Positions 26,282 to 35,732 of a stretch of 64,000 nt of DNA are shown here, piece after piece; position 1 is the first letter of the stretch, and each line of letters opens with the position of its first letter. The DNA is from Paenibacillus roseus (GTDB taxonomy: Bacteria; Bacillota; Bacilli; Paenibacillales; Paenibacillaceae), in assembly GCF_016424485.1 (NCBI RefSeq), contig NZ_JAELUP010000037.1:22079-86078 (forward strand), in the 5' to 3' direction. Under the pieces are notes generated by a model. It made no database searches. It saw only the letters and a list, made by a program, of their open reading frames with translations, and had not been told where the DNA came from. Both the position numbers and the translations under genes were made by a program.

Positions 26282-28239
26282 TCGAACAACCCCTCTTCCT
26301 CTTCGATTTCTTTTAGTACCTGCTTCAAGCGTTTGGCCGCTTCCTTCGGCGAGCATTCAAGCTGAGCAGCCGCATTCGTCAGATGGCCTCCGCCGCCCAT
26401 GCGTTCCATGACGACCTGGACATTCATATGGCCAAGCGACCGCGCGCTGATGGCGATAAAGCCATCAGGACGTTCCCCAATTACGAACGAAGCGAGTACA
26501 TCATTCATGTTCAACAGCGTATCCGCAGCCTGTGCGATCATAAGCTGCGAATATTTACGGTTCGGCTCCGTAACAGCAATCGCGATATGGTCGTGGACGA
26601 TCTCTGCTTGTTTGATAATCTCGGCTTTCTTCACATAATCATTCAGGTCTTCCTTGAGCATTCTCAAGATAAGCGTAGAATCCGCCCCATTGCGCCGCAA
26701 GAAGGAAGCCGCTTCGAACGTGCGGGCGCCCGTACGAAGCAGAAAGTTCTTCGTATCGACTGTAATTCCCGCCAGCAAAGCCGTCGCCTCCGTTACATCC
26801 AGAGATACGCGCTCATGGATATATTGAAGCAACTCCGTGATCAGCTCGCATGTAGAAGACGCGTAAGGCTCCATATACACGAGCAGCGGGTTGTTAATAA
26901 ACTCCTCGCTGCGGCGATGATGATCGAGCACAACGACCCGCTCTGTCATGGACAGCAGCTTCGGCTCCTTGACCATGGAGGCCCGGTGCGTATCCACCAC
27001 GACAGCCAGAGATTTTGGCCCTGTCAATGTCAGCGCCTGCTCCGGCGAAATGAACCATTTCGACAGCTTCGGCTCTTCCTTGATCATCTCCATCAGCCGT
27101 GAGATAGCCGGGTTAACACCCTCAATCACGATGTAAGCCTCTTTCTCAAAAAGCTGGGCCGCCTTAAGCACCCCGATGGCTGCGCCAACCGAATCCATAT
27201 CCGGCATTTTGTGCCCCATAATAATCACATTGCTGCTTTCTTTGATCATATCGCGCAGTGCATGGGCGACCACTCTCGCTCTGACGCGCGTGCGCTTCTC
27301 CACTGCCCCGGACTTGCCGCCATAGAATGTCTGCTTCTCGCCGATCTTGATCGCTGCCTGGTCACCGCCGCGTCCAAGCGCAAAATCAAGACTGGTCTGC
27401 ATCCACTGCCCCAGCTCAATCGCATTTGCGCCTCCCGCAGCGATCCCGATACTAAGTGTCATCGGAATTTTCTGCTCATGCGTCATCTCCCGCACCTGAT
27501 CCAAGATGTCAAATCGCGACTGCTCTAACTGCTTGAGCGTAGCGTGATCCGTTATAAACATATATCGGTCGGACGTCAACCGTTTCAGGAACAACTGATA
27601 CCTTTGCGCCCAATCCGTAATTTCACTGGTTACCTTGGACAACAGAGCTGCTCGCTGCTGCTCATCCATTCCTTGCGTAATCTCTTCCAGATTGTCCATC
27701 ATTACAATGCCGATCGCGAGCTTCTCGTCCTCATATTTCCGCTCAATCGTCCAGCGCTGAGTAATATCGCGAATATAGATCAACCGGTCATCCGCTTTCA
27801 GCGTGAAGGAATACACTTTGGAACCTACGGGAACTTCGCTGTGCAGTTCCTTCCCTTTGGGAGGCTGCCAGGAAGGGAACAGCTCCTTGAGCGACTGTCC
27901 AATGAAGGATTCTCCCCCCAGCATTTCTGCGACAAAGGGATTATGCCACTCTACGATTTTTTCGTCATTATAAAGGACAATACCAAATGGCAGCTCACTA
28001 ATAACTTCATTGCCCGCCTTCTTGACCCGGTAGGACAACGTGTTTAAATAAGCCCTTAAATCCCTGCGAAACGCACGCTCCGCAAAGAGGGTGAACAAAC
28101 CGTATCCGATCGTAGCCAGCAAGCTGAGCGCTGCCGCAAGCCAATGAAGCCAGCTTAATGCAGCCGTCATTGCGACCATAATAATGAAAGCGCCAATATG
28201 GTGCATTCCGTGCCATCTTTTAACCAAAAACTTCGGCAT
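26278..28239 (-). CDS. gdpP: Cyclic-di-AMP phosphodiesterase GdpP (YybT)
   Basis: A 653-residue membrane enzyme that hydrolyses c-di-AMP. Two N-terminal membrane helices (about 11-53) are followed by a PAS-like domain, a degenerate GGDEF domain and a DHH/DHHA1 catalytic module beginning around residue 335. Catalytic motifs [26 protein letters not shown] and, at the C-terminus, [11 protein letters not shown] are all present. Loss of GdpP raises c-di-AMP and alters cell-wall stress tolerance in related bacteria. It is preceded by yybS and overlaps rplI by 4 bases. Confidence 0.96.
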   Translation of the reverse strand: MPKFLVKRWHGMHHIGAFIIMVAMTAALSWLHWLAAALSLLATIGYGLFTLFAERAFRRDLRAYLNTLSYRVKKAGNEVISELPFGIVLYNDEKIVEWHNPFVAEMLGGESFIGQSLKELFPSWQPPKGKELHSEVPVGSKVYSFTLKADDRLIYIRDITQRWTIERKYEDEKLAIGIVMMDNLEEITQGMDEQQRAALLSKVTSEITDWAQRYQLFLKRLTSDRYMFITDHATLKQLEQSRFDILDQVREMTHEQKIPMTLSIGIAAGGANAIELGQWMQTSLDFALGRGGDQAAIKIGEKQTFYGGKSGAVEKRTRVRARVVAHALRDMIKESSNVIIMGHKMPDMDSVGAAIGVLKAAQLFEKEAYIVIEGVNPAISRLMEMIKEEPKLSKWFISPEQALTLTGPKSLAVVVDTHRASMVKEPKLLSMTERVVVLDHHRRSEEFINNPLLVYMEPYASSTCELITELLQYIHERVSLDVTEATALLAGITVDTKNFLLRTGARTFEAASFLRRNGADSTLILRMLKEDLNDYVKKAEIIKQAEIVHDHIAIAVTEPNRKYSQLMIAQAADTLLNMNDVLASFVIGERPDGFIAISARSLGHMNVQVVMERMGGGGHLTNAAAQLECSPKEAAKRLKQVLKEIEEEEGLFE

Positions 28240-28257
28240 TCTTTATCCGCCCCTGTA

Positions 28258-29163
28258 TTATGTTCTTTTGAACGATTTGCGAATCGGGAATGCCACGTCC
28301 AGCACTCCGATCAGACTTAGCGGCGGAAACAAGAAGACGGGTACCGCCAGTAATAGAGGAACAGCCTTATGCCATCTCTTCTGGTCGGCCAAGAAAAAGA
28401 AAAAGCCTACAGTTTGAATCGCGAATACCAACCGTAAAAGAGGGATCATATTTATGAGTACAACACTGATGTAGGAATTATGATCTCCTGTCATGAAAAG
28501 CTCCAAAATAAGCGCCACAAGATAGTAGGCAACAAGCGACTTGGGCATCATCCAATCTTTTGCTGGCGGCATTCCCTGAATGTCCAATCCATAGCCATTG
28601 TTCAGCACTCTTCTGCTAACCCACTGCGCAACAACGGCCAGTATGAATGACATGACGATAAAAATTAACGGTATGGATTGTGTCATTAGTCTAATCAGCA
28701 TATCTGTCATGCTGTCGTCCCAGACCGGAGGCATCAGCCCTTGCTGGCTCAATTCACTGACGGAGTTGCGAAACAGATTGCCAAGCTCCGATACCAGGGA
28801 TACTTCCAGAACGGCGGAGAACAGCAGCAGCTCCAGCAGCATTTGACCAAGCAACACAATAGTTATTACCGTTAGTACCGTCCTCGCTTGCGCCTTGCGC
28901 TGGTACATATGCCCTGCCACAATGGCTGGCACCAGGAAGAACAATCCGAAGATTAATGCCGCAAGGCCCGTCAAAGCGTAGCCCAGGCCAAGAATAATGA
29001 CCACATAGAGGACAAACAGCCTTCGCGGCGACGTGGTGTACAGCACAATGAAAGGAACCATAATCAAGACGCTTGCTAAAATGTTGATGAGCGGTATCGT
29101 CATCATTAACAGCAGCAAAATAGCTGCGGCGCTCCATAGCACCGATTTCAAACCGGTATTCAA
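28258..29163 (-). CDS. yybS: YybS-like DUF2232 membrane protein
   Basis: A 301-residue polytopic membrane protein with about eight helices, resembling DUF2232 (YybS), which lies upstream of gdpP in Bacillus. The transported substrate, if any, is unknown; the fold is related to ECF-type S components. The TTG at 29163 was chosen because AGAGGTGA lies 5 bases before it, giving a length close to YybS. A longer frame would begin at 29349 inside the upstream terminator region. It is the first gene of the yybS-gdpP-rplI-dnaC operon. Confidence 0.82.
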   Translation of the reverse strand: MNTGLKSVLWSAAAILLLLMMTIPLINILASVLIMVPFIVLYTTSPRRLFVLYVVIILGLGYALTGLAALIFGLFFLVPAIVAGHMYQRKAQARTVLTVITIVLLGQMLLELLLFSAVLEVSLVSELGNLFRNSVSELSQQGLMPPVWDDSMTDMLIRLMTQSIPLIFIVMSFILAVVAQWVSRRVLNNGYGLDIQGMPPAKDWMMPKSLVAYYLVALILELFMTGDHNSYISVVLINMIPLLRLVFAIQTVGFFFFLADQKRWHKAVPLLLAVPVFLFPPLSLIGVLDVAFPIRKSFKRT

Positions 29164-29212
29164 GCCGTTCACCTCTTGCATTTTATAAGCTTGCGGGCAA
29201 GCTTTACTCCCC

Positions 29213-29221
29213 ATTATAACA
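29213..29221 (-). promoter_or_regulatory. Extended -10 promoter of the yybS-gdpP-rplI-dnaC operon
   Basis: The minus strand reads TGTTATAAT, a perfect extended -10, 50 bases upstream of the yybS start. The -35 is poor. A palindrome, AAGCTTGCCCGCAAGCTT, lies in the leader between this site and the RBS (29187-29204). Confidence 0.55.
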
Positions 29222-29265
29222 TAAAGAAGGCCTTGCCAGAAACTAGGACAGCCAGCAAGGACGGA

Positions 29266-29294
29266 TAAATTAGGCCGGTATCTTCTACCGGCCT
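29266..29294 (-). terminator. Terminator-like hairpin after the CBS-domain gene
   Basis: Perfect 9-base arms AGGCCGGTA/TACCGGCCT with a 5-base loop lie 10 bases after the stop. The T tail is weak (AATTTAT on the minus strand). Confidence 0.6.
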
Positions 29295-29303
29295 CCAAAT
29301 TTA

Positions 29304-29729
29304 TTATGCCTCTTGTTTCATCGAAAATTTCATCATCGCTTCTGAACAATAATCAATAATATCACTGCGCCGCACAATACCTATGAAACGGTTCATATCA
29401 TCAACGACCGGCACAAAGTTCTGCACCTTGGCAAGGGAAATCAGGTCCTCCATATTGGCATTGATCTGCACGGCCAAATTTTTTAGCCGGCGCGGGATAT
29501 CGGCCAGCTTGACCTTATGGCATTGCTCGAATGTAATTTCCGGGTGGCTCTTCATGAACCAGAGCAGGTCGCCTTCTGTGACCGTACCTGCATAGCCGCC
29601 CTCCTGATCAAGAATTGGTACAGCAGTATAACGATGGTACTCCATCCGCTCCAGCGTCTGTCTCAGCGTAACTTCTTCCGTGACAAATATAACATCCTGT
29701 TTAGGTAATAAGAAAAACGCGATATTCAT
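29304..29729 (-). CDS. Tandem CBS-domain protein
   Basis: A 141-residue soluble protein made almost wholly of a CBS pair (Bateman module). The first half has YTAVPILDQEGGYAGTVTEG, the second has FVPVVDDMNRFIGIVRRSD. Such modules bind adenine nucleotides, and in Firmicutes stand-alone CBS proteins include c-di-AMP receptors (DarB/CbpB). The gene lies directly upstream of the gdpP operon, which makes a c-di-AMP link attractive but unproven. The ATG at 29729 was chosen over one 6 codons upstream because GGAGTG lies 10 bases before it. Confidence 0.85.
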   Translation of the reverse strand: MNIAFFLLPKQDVIFVTEEVTLRQTLERMEYHRYTAVPILDQEGGYAGTVTEGDLLWFMKSHPEITFEQCHKVKLADIPRRLKNLAVQINANMEDLISLAKVQNFVPVVDDMNRFIGIVRRSDIIDYCSEAMMKFSMKQEA

Positions 29730-29785
29730 TCGTATAAAACACTCCATTCCTGAATGGTAAGTTGCACTCTTACCCTGCCTAGTCT

Positions 29786-29815
29786 ATTTTAACGTTTTTT
29801 GGCATTGCAGTTCAA
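29786..29815 (-). promoter_or_regulatory. Promoter of the CBS-domain gene
   Basis: TTGAAC (29810-29815), an 18-base spacer and TAAAAT (29786-29791) on the minus strand lie 57 bases upstream of the start. Confidence 0.6.
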
Positions 29816-29869
29816 TAACACTCCACCTGATTATTAAACCAGTGTCATTTTACTTAAACCATTCCGTTA

Positions 29870-29921
29870 AAATGAAAGCCCTGAGGAGGCAAGGAAATCA
29901 TTTCTTGCTCATTCAGGGCTT
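29870..29921 (-). terminator. Terminator of the LCP-family gene
   Basis: AAGCCCTGA and TCAGGGCTT close the hairpin, with an inner CAAG/CTTG pairing and a TCATTTT tail on the minus strand, 21 bases after the stop. Confidence 0.8.
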
Positions 29922-29941
29922 CGTTGACTTGGCAAATGGAT

Positions 29942-30955
29942 TCACTCTTTATCAGATTGCTCCGAATTCGGAAGAGGCAACTGATTCTGCGCAAGAGAAT
30001 CGTCCTTCCAGCTTTTAATCCATTGTTTGGCTTGCTTTACATCTTGATCATTCAAAAAATAGTACCATGGTCCGCCATCAACCAAGCGGCGCCCTTCACC
30101 ATTGAGTGTGTAACTGTAAACATCATGCTTGCCCAGCATCGATTTGCCTAATCCGATTATTTGCTCCGGCTTCAAGTCCGTGGTGAAGTTATCCCCCATG
30201 ATGGCAAATAACCCCGGAAGCTTCGACCACTGGGATACATGCGTGGCTTCGTTCATCAAAGTTGTAATAAAGATCTGGTGGCGCCCGGCACGGCTGCTAT
30301 CCCCTCCCGCATCCTCACGGTAACGGACATAATTCAACGTATCCGTTCCATTGTAACGCTCCTGCCCTCCCTTTATCGTAAATTTCTCATGGTCATAGCC
30401 TTTGTTGACAATGTCCTTGTCGATCGGAAGCGTAATGCCGCCAAGCGCATCGATGGCTTCACGGAAACCTTGGAAATTAATCGCAGCATAATGGTCAATT
30501 TTTGTGTCCAGCAATTCCTCGACAGTCTTGACTGCCAGATTGGCCTGGCCGAACGCATAGGCATGTGTAATTTTATCCTTGGACTTGCGGCCTGGAATGT
30601 CCACATAAGCATCACGGGGTATGGACAAAAGGAGCAGTGCGCCATCCTTTGGCCGTACCACCGACACAATCATCGTATCCGAACGCCCTCGCTCCTTATC
30701 ACGCTGGTCAACGCCAAGAAGGAGCATAGTCATCGGTTTTTGGAGCACTTCATCCAATTTTTTCTCGGGTTTATTCTGATTCAGCCGTTGCAACGGCTGA
30801 TAACTTTTCACCAGTTGGTTTTCCACATGATTCGACAGAAAATGGTCAAAACCCCACAAAGCCAATGCAGTTCGGTTAAAATAGCCCACACATCCGAGCA
30901 ATACAATAGCAACAATAAGAACCGGCAGCCATACTTTTTTATTGAATCGACGCAT
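29942..30955 (-). CDS. LytR-CpsA-Psr (LCP) family cell-wall glycopolymer ligase
   Basis: A 337-residue membrane-anchored enzyme of the TagT/U/V class that transfers undecaprenyl-linked teichoic acid or other glycopolymers to peptidoglycan. One N-terminal helix (about 9-28) precedes the LCP domain, with MTMLLLGVDQRDKERGRSDT, the arginine motif LLSIPRDAYVDIPG, and INFQGFREAIDALGGI. The charged C-terminal tail is rich in Q, P and D/E. AGGAGAA lies 7 bases before the ATG. It is monocistronic, between rpsR and the CBS gene. Confidence 0.93.
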   Translation of the reverse strand: MRRFNKKVWLPVLIVAIVLLGCVGYFNRTALALWGFDHFLSNHVENQLVKSYQPLQRLNQNKPEKKLDEVLQKPMTMLLLGVDQRDKERGRSDTMIVSVVRPKDGALLLLSIPRDAYVDIPGRKSKDKITHAYAFGQANLAVKTVEELLDTKIDHYAAINFQGFREAIDALGGITLPIDKDIVNKGYDHEKFTIKGGQERYNGTDTLNYVRYREDAGGDSSRAGRHQIFITTLMNEATHVSQWSKLPGLFAIMGDNFTTDLKPEQIIGLGKSMLGKHDVYSYTLNGEGRRLVDGGPWYYFLNDQDVKQAKQWIKSWKDDSLAQNQLPLPNSEQSDKE

Positions 30956-31060
30956 GACGCATTTCTCCTAAATCTAATTTGTAGTTCTCATCCAGTTGAC
31001 GATCTACTCTTGCAGAAGGTTACAACAATCGTGACGCTAAATTATTCCTTACCCTTTTTC

Positions 31061-31142
31061 TATAAAAGTTGAGCGAATGAAAGTCAGGCAAGGCCTTGGT
31101 AAGGGGACTACCCGATTTCGTTTCTTTCGTTCAACTTCTATA
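31061..31142. repeat. Intergenic hairpin repeat B, copy 1
   Basis: Two 22-base arms (31061-31082 and 31121-31142) are complementary at 19 positions and contain GTTGAGCGAA and TTCGTTCAAC. The same design occurs at 44842-44936. In both places it lies next to repeat A. The rest of the 30956-31327 gap holds no gene. Confidence 0.6.
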
Positions 31143-31205
31143 AAAAACCACGGTTTTACTATGTGTAACAGGGAGTTATTTTATGTGCATTTGGAGGTTT
31201 GGGGC

Positions 31206-31269
31206 AAGCGTAACCGGCTTTATCGTTCCTTGACGGGCAAAACTTCGTTTCGCGGAGAAATAGAGGCCA
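31206..31269 (+). repeat. Dispersed intergenic repeat A, copy 2
   Basis: Begins AAGCGTAACCGGCTT, continues with TTGACGGGCAAAACTTCG and ends in GAGAAATAGAGGCC. The second half matches the copy at 44781 (CAACTTCGTTTC, AGAAATAGAAGCC). Confidence 0.6.
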
Positions 31270-31274
31270 TTTGT

Positions 31275-31310
31275 AAAAAAGAAAGGCTGCTCGCCAATGG
31301 CGAAGCAACC
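31275..31310 (-). terminator. Terminator of the rpsF-ssb-rpsR operon
   Basis: On the minus strand GGTTGCTTCGCC pairs with GGCGAGCAGCC, and the tail is TTTCTTTTTT. Confidence 0.85.
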
Positions 31311-31327
31311 CTTCAATCCTGTTCGAA

Positions 31328-31609
31328 CTATTCCGTTGTGTATGGCAGCAACGCCACTTGACGTGAACGTTTGATCGCAACAGTCAGCAGGCGCTGGTAT
31401 TTAGCGCTTGTGCCTGTTACACGACGCGGCAAAATTTTGCCGCGCTCGCTGATAAACTTACGGAGCAAGTCGATGTCTTTATAGTCAATGTTAGTAATTT
31501 TATTTACGGTAAAGAAACATACTTTACGACGTTTGTTACGTCCGCCTTTACGGCCGCCGAATTTGCGTTCTGGACGCTCATCGCCGCCTTCTCTTTGCTT
31601 AAAGCTCAT
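31328..31609 (-). CDS. rpsR: 30S ribosomal protein bS18
   Basis: A 93-residue ribosomal protein with the bS18 core [39 protein letters not shown] and a basic C-terminus ([11 protein letters not shown]). The N-terminal extension is rich in G, R and K. The single cysteine leaves no zinc site. It is the third gene of the rpsF-ssb-rpsR operon; S18 forms a dimer with S6 on 16S rRNA. Confidence 0.97.
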   Translation of the reverse strand: MSFKQREGGDERPERKFGGRKGGRNKRRKVCFFTVNKITNIDYKDIDLLRKFISERGKILPRRVTGTSAKYQRLLTVAIKRSRQVALLPYTTE

Positions 31610-31628
31610 TCGTCATTCATCCTTTCAT

Positions 31629-32159
31629 CTAAAATGGCAAATCATCTTCTGAGATATCGATCGGGCGACCGTCATCCGAGAACGGATCATTGTTGTTGTT
31701 ATTCCGTGAAGGAGCATTCCCCGAACGGCTTGAGCCATAGGAAGAGCTGCTTCCGCCTTGCTGATTACCACCATAGTTGCCGCCGCCATACGAGCCGCCT
31801 CCACCGCCGCCGGACTCCTCGCGGGGCCCATTGTCGCGGTTGCCGGACTCCAGAAAGCGAACATTGTCTGCGATGACTTCCGTCACATAGACACGCTTGC
31901 CTTCGTTGTTGTCATAGCTGCGGACCTGTATACGTCCTTCAACTGCAGTCAGACGGCCTTTGCGAAGATAATTCGCACAGGTCTCAGCCAGCTGCCGCCA
32001 GGTCACAACCGGGATAAAATCAGCTTCACGCTCGCCTTGATTGGACGAAAACGGCCGATCTACAGCCAGGGTAAATTGCGTTACCGCTACGCCGGATGGT
32101 GTATAACGCATCTCGGGGTCTCTTGTAAGCCTGCCGATCAGAATAACACGGTTCAACAT
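31629..32159 (-). CDS. ssb: Single-stranded DNA-binding protein
   Basis: A 176-residue SSB. The OB fold covers about residues 1-105 ([37 protein letters not shown]). A flexible G/S/N-rich linker and the acidic interaction tail ending in DDLPF follow; that tail recruits replication and repair proteins. The length is typical of the main replicative SSB (SsbA). It lies between rpsF and rpsR as in most Firmicutes, with GGAGGCG before the start. Confidence 0.97.
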   Translation of the reverse strand: MLNRVILIGRLTRDPEMRYTPSGVAVTQFTLAVDRPFSSNQGEREADFIPVVTWRQLAETCANYLRKGRLTAVEGRIQVRSYDNNEGKRVYVTEVIADNVRFLESGNRDNGPREESGGGGGGSYGGGNYGGNQQGGSSSSYGSSRSGNAPSRNNNNNDPFSDDGRPIDISEDDLPF

Positions 32160-32201
32160 TGGTTATCGCCTCCAATCGAAAAAAACATCCGCGCATGTGT
32201 A

Positions 32202-32486
32202 TTAAGCTACATCTCTGACGATCAAATAACGGATGATTTCATCCGTAATCTTCATGACACGGTCAAGTTCAGCAACAACTTCAGATGTTGCATTGAAATG
32301 AACCAGGACGTAAATCCCGTCACGAATTTTGTTGATCTCATACGCAAGACGGCGTTTTCCCATCAGATCGGATTTTGTAACCTCTCCGCCATTATTGATG
32401 ATGCCTTCGAATTTCTCGACGATAGCTTGTACAGTTTCCTGCTCAGCTTCCGGACGAATGATGTACATCACTTCATATTTGCGCAT
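32202..32486 (-). CDS. rpsF: 30S ribosomal protein bS6
   Basis: A 94-residue protein of the bS6 family (MRKYEVMYIIRPEAEQE, GKRRLAYEINKIRDGIYVLV). It heterodimerises with S18 on 16S rRNA. A strong RBS, AGGAGGTG, precedes the start. It is the first gene of the operon. In many bacteria the S6-S18 complex represses its own operon by binding the mRNA leader; the leader here (about 32487-32560) has hairpin potential (GCGAGTCTGCTCGC), but I could not confirm the motif. Confidence 0.97.
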   Translation of the reverse strand: MRKYEVMYIIRPEAEQETVQAIVEKFEGIINNGGEVTKSDLMGKRRLAYEINKIRDGIYVLVHFNATSEVVAELDRVMKITDEIIRYLIVRDVA

Positions 32487-32566
32487 ATTGTTTCACCTCC
32501 TCTTGGACTAGCGGCCCTCACCAAAAAACTCGAGAGCAAGGAGCGAGCAGACTCGCATTCCATAAT

Positions 32567-32595
32567 ACTATACCAAATCAGATTTATCATGGCAA
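32567..32595 (-). promoter_or_regulatory. Promoter of the rpsF-ssb-rpsR operon
   Basis: TTGCCA (32590-32595), a 17-base spacer and TATAGT (32567-32572) on the minus strand, about 80 bases before rpsF. Confidence 0.75.
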
Positions 32596-32634
32596 GTCAC
32601 TATCAAAAATTAATGCGTAGACAAACTGGAAGCC

Positions 32635-34428
32635 TCAACTCCGGCGAAGCTCGGCCCAGCAGAACTGAATCACAAGATAGATCAATAGCACAGCCTGCGT
32701 CAGCGTCGTCTCCCATGTCGGATAAATGCCTGCCCACTCCACCATCAGCAGCTTGTCGGACGGATGAGCAGAAATATAGCCTGCCACCTGCAAAGAATGG
32801 AGACTTTCCCCGGCAAACCGGAATACCAAATAATTCATCAGCACAACAGCAGCTAGAAAGAATGGCCGGAGCGGCAGTCTGACGCTGAAGCGTATAATAA
32901 GGAAACCTGCAACTGCCAGTATAGCAAAAGCAATCAAAATACCTAGCAACAGCTCCGACATAGGGATTGAGGCCGCCATGCCGACATAGATGACAACAGT
33001 CTCGGCTCCTTCCCGCAGTACCGCAAGTCCGGAGAGGATAAATAACGACCACAGGCTGCCTTTCGCCAAAGCCCCGCCTGCCTGACGGTTCATATAAGCA
33101 TTCCATGTGCGCGCATTGGATTTGCCGTGCAGCCATATACCGACCGCGAGCATGAAGACTGCTGCCATCAAGCCCGTGAGCCCTTCTACAAGCTCTCTGC
33201 TCGTTCCCGCAATAGCTTGTGAGATATAATAGGTAAGGACAACCGCCATCAGACCGCTCAGTAACAACCCCGTGCCCACCCCCGACCAGACCCATTTGCG
33301 TTTGTCAGCATGGCCTGTACGATTCAGGAAGGCAAGCAGCGCCGTAAGCACCAAGAGGGCTTCCATCCCTTCACGGAGCAAAATAATGACAGCATCCCAC
33401 ATCGAAAAGATTTCCGTTTCTTTATAAGGCTCCAACTCCGAATGAAGATCGCCTACCCCTTTGGACGCTTTCTCAAAGTCAGGCGGCTGTGATACCAGAA
33501 ACCCCGACAGCTCAATCATTTTATTTTCCACACGCTGATAGGCGGACTTGGAGCGCGTGGATACTTGTGTCTCGATACTTGGCCATAGCAAGATGAATTG
33601 CTGAACCTTGTCATAGGCCGCCGCCGCATTCAAGGCCGAGATTTGTGTCTGCGCTTCCTCCAACAACAAGAGCATTTCTGCAACGGTTATATGCCTGTCG
33701 GCTTCGGTTGCCTCATCGGCTTTGTTCAGCTTGCCGCTGCTATAATCCTCTACGAGCTGAATGATTACGTTGAGCTCCTGCTCTGCCTGTTCAATTCGCG
33801 GCGGCTCGGCTTGCAGCGCAATACGCGTCAGACTCATCGCTGTCTCCAGTTTGCCGTATACGGTTCTGTTGTCTTGACGAATCGCCTTCTCCAGACGCGG
33901 CCAGGCAGCAATTACTTGACGGAAGGATTTTTGTGCGGCTTCCAGACTTCCATCTTGCAGCTTGGCAAGACTTTGTTTGAACAGCGGCAGCAGCTTGGCT
34001 CCCTGTTCCTTTCCATCAGGCTGCTCAGTTTTCCCGGCAGCGGCGGATACATATTGATCTGTCAGCTTCGTCAGCGCCGACAGCGCCTCATAAGCCTCAT
34101 CCGGCTGCTGCCCCGCCTTCTCAATCGCTTCATGGGCGGTCTTGAGCGCATCGGTGATACTGCGGGTAAGATCCGTCTGCTCCGGCTGGAGCTTCCCCCA
34201 TAGCTCGGAGAATCGCTCCAGTTCCGCTTTGACGTCTGTCCAATTGTGCTTGCCCGCATCCACCAGTGCGCCACCGGCAATTGTAAGCAATGAAGCCGCT
34301 AAATCCTTTTGCTCGGAAGCTATTGCTGACCGTGCCCATGGGAGTGCGCCCAGGAGCAGCATTATAAGCAAAATAGCGCCGATTCGCCGGACCGAATCGG
34401 CACGATAAAAATTAGAAAAGCGTTTCAC
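32635..34428 (-). CDS. efeU: High-affinity iron permease, FTR1/EfeU family, with extracytoplasmic N-terminal domain
   Basis: A 597-residue protein. A signal-like helix (about 14-33) and an extracytoplasmic helical region of about 300 residues precede a seven-helix FTR1 permease domain. Both iron-binding RExxE motifs are intact: REGME at 352-356 and REGAE at 472-476. It imports iron released or oxidised by EfeO and EfeB. The GTG at 34428 was chosen because AGGGGGG lies 9 bases before it, so it overlaps the efeB stop by 17 bases. Long N-terminal extensions are known in Firmicute FTR1 proteins. Confidence 0.9.
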   Translation of the reverse strand: MKRFSNFYRADSVRRIGAILLIMLLLGALPWARSAIASEQKDLAASLLTIAGGALVDAGKHNWTDVKAELERFSELWGKLQPEQTDLTRSITDALKTAHEAIEKAGQQPDEAYEALSALTKLTDQYVSAAAGKTEQPDGKEQGAKLLPLFKQSLAKLQDGSLEAAQKSFRQVIAAWPRLEKAIRQDNRTVYGKLETAMSLTRIALQAEPPRIEQAEQELNVIIQLVEDYSSGKLNKADEATEADRHITVAEMLLLLEEAQTQISALNAAAAYDKVQQFILLWPSIETQVSTRSKSAYQRVENKMIELSGFLVSQPPDFEKASKGVGDLHSELEPYKETEIFSMWDAVIILLREGMEALLVLTALLAFLNRTGHADKRKWVWSGVGTGLLLSGLMAVVLTYYISQAIAGTSRELVEGLTGLMAAVFMLAVGIWLHGKSNARTWNAYMNRQAGGALAKGSLWSLFILSGLAVLREGAETVVIYVGMAASIPMSELLLGILIAFAILAVAGFLIIRFSVRLPLRPFFLAAVVLMNYLVFRFAGESLHSLQVAGYISAHPSDKLLMVEWAGIYPTWETTLTQAVLLIYLVIQFCWAELRRS

Positions 34429-35704
34429 CGATATAGCCCCCCTCACGTACGCCAGGGAAGCAAGCAAAGACCGCACTTCCAACATGTACAATATATTCAT
34501 TTAGTTTATCGCTTTGGGAGAGACGCTGCTGCATCGGTATAAATTGCTTCGCAATACTGCGTTGATAGCTGACAAAGAACAAGCCGCTATCCATTTGACC
34601 GGTTCTGCGATCAATACCGCTGGAGTAGGAATAGGATCGACGCAAAATTTGAACGCTTCCGTCGCCATGAGCCAATCTAACATGAGAATTCACCGGAATA
34701 ACCGGTTCGCCGTCTTCCCTTACCCGATCGAGGCCGAGCGGATCGAACTCCTTGCTCGCACCTAACGGAGCACCGCTGCTGCGGTATCTGCCAAAGGTAG
34801 CCTCCTGCTCGCTCAGTTGTGTGCGGTCCCATACCTCAAGCCGCATTCGGATTCTCCTTGTAACCATGTAGCTGCCATTCTCCATCCAGGCAGGCCCTTC
34901 AATCTGCTGTACCCACACGGTCTTCGCCATTGCCTTCTTATCGGTGACATCCGGATTCCCGGTACCGTCCTTGAAGCCCAGCAAATTACGGGGAGTTTGA
35001 GCGGTAGGATCAGCCCCCGCTGTGCGCTGGAAGCCTTCCTGCGTCCATATCAGCACGGCTATTCCCCGGGCAATACGCGCCAGATTGCGAATGGCATGGA
35101 AGGCAACTTGCATATCATTTGCGCACACTTGAATTCCAATATCTCCTCCGCACCAGTCTTCAGACAGTTGATCCCCGTTAAAAGCCGGAAGGTCCCTAAG
35201 CTCCGCTGGACGCTTCCCGGACAGACCAAACCGGTCGTCAAAGAAGGATGGGCCCACACCAAAGGTAATTGTTACCTTTGAAGGGGACAATCCCTCTGCT
35301 TCTCCTGTATCTGATGGAGGCGAGTTATGCTGCTCATTCCATTCACCGATCATGCGCCCTTGCGTCATCTCCGCCGCTGCTGCCGTCCATTTCTGAAACA
35401 ACGCCCTCACATCCGCCAGCTTCTTTGACCGGATTGCGAAGGCGGCGAAGCATAGAAAGTCTTGCGGAGGGGTAATAATTCCTGATTGCTGCAAGCCATA
35501 AAATGGTACCTGATCGCCTGTATTCCTAGCAGGAGATGAATTTGCATTGAGGCTCCTGCCCGCTTGCAGAAACCCTCCCATCCCGCCTGCCCCGAGCATC
35601 AAGCCAAGTCCTCCAACACCCGCCATACGCAGCAGATCGCGTCTGCTTACGGGCTTACGGAGTACGCTGTCCTGGTCATTGCCGGATTCCTGATTGTGTG
35701 TCAT
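34412..35704 (-). CDS. efeB: Deferrochelatase/Dyp-type heme peroxidase EfeB (YwbN), Tat substrate
   Basis: A 430-residue heme protein of the Dyp peroxidase family exported folded by the Tat system, as shown by SRRDLL at residues 20-25 followed by a glycine-rich hydrophobic stretch. The Dyp signature GFKDGTGN with the catalytic aspartate and the heme-proximal region HVRLAHGDG are present. In Bacillus it oxidises ferrous iron and passes it to the FTR1 permease. RBS GGGAGAGGG precedes the ATG. It lies between efeO and efeU and overlaps the latter. Confidence 0.93.
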   Translation of the reverse strand: MTHNQESGNDQDSVLRKPVSRRDLLRMAGVGGLGLMLGAGGMGGFLQAGRSLNANSSPARNTGDQVPFYGLQQSGIITPPQDFLCFAAFAIRSKKLADVRALFQKWTAAAAEMTQGRMIGEWNEQHNSPPSDTGEAEGLSPSKVTITFGVGPSFFDDRFGLSGKRPAELRDLPAFNGDQLSEDWCGGDIGIQVCANDMQVAFHAIRNLARIARGIAVLIWTQEGFQRTAGADPTAQTPRNLLGFKDGTGNPDVTDKKAMAKTVWVQQIEGPAWMENGSYMVTRRIRMRLEVWDRTQLSEQEATFGRYRSSGAPLGASKEFDPLGLDRVREDGEPVIPVNSHVRLAHGDGSVQILRRSYSYSSGIDRRTGQMDSGLFFVSYQRSIAKQFIPMQQRLSQSDKLNEYIVHVGSAVFACFPGVREGGYIGETLF

Positions 35705-35732
35705 GTGATTGTCCCTCTCCCCGACCCGCTAA

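Noticed and set aside
31758..32882. + strand open frame of 374 codons
   Set aside because: Runs antisense through ssb, rpsF and the end of efeU; three real genes explain the region.
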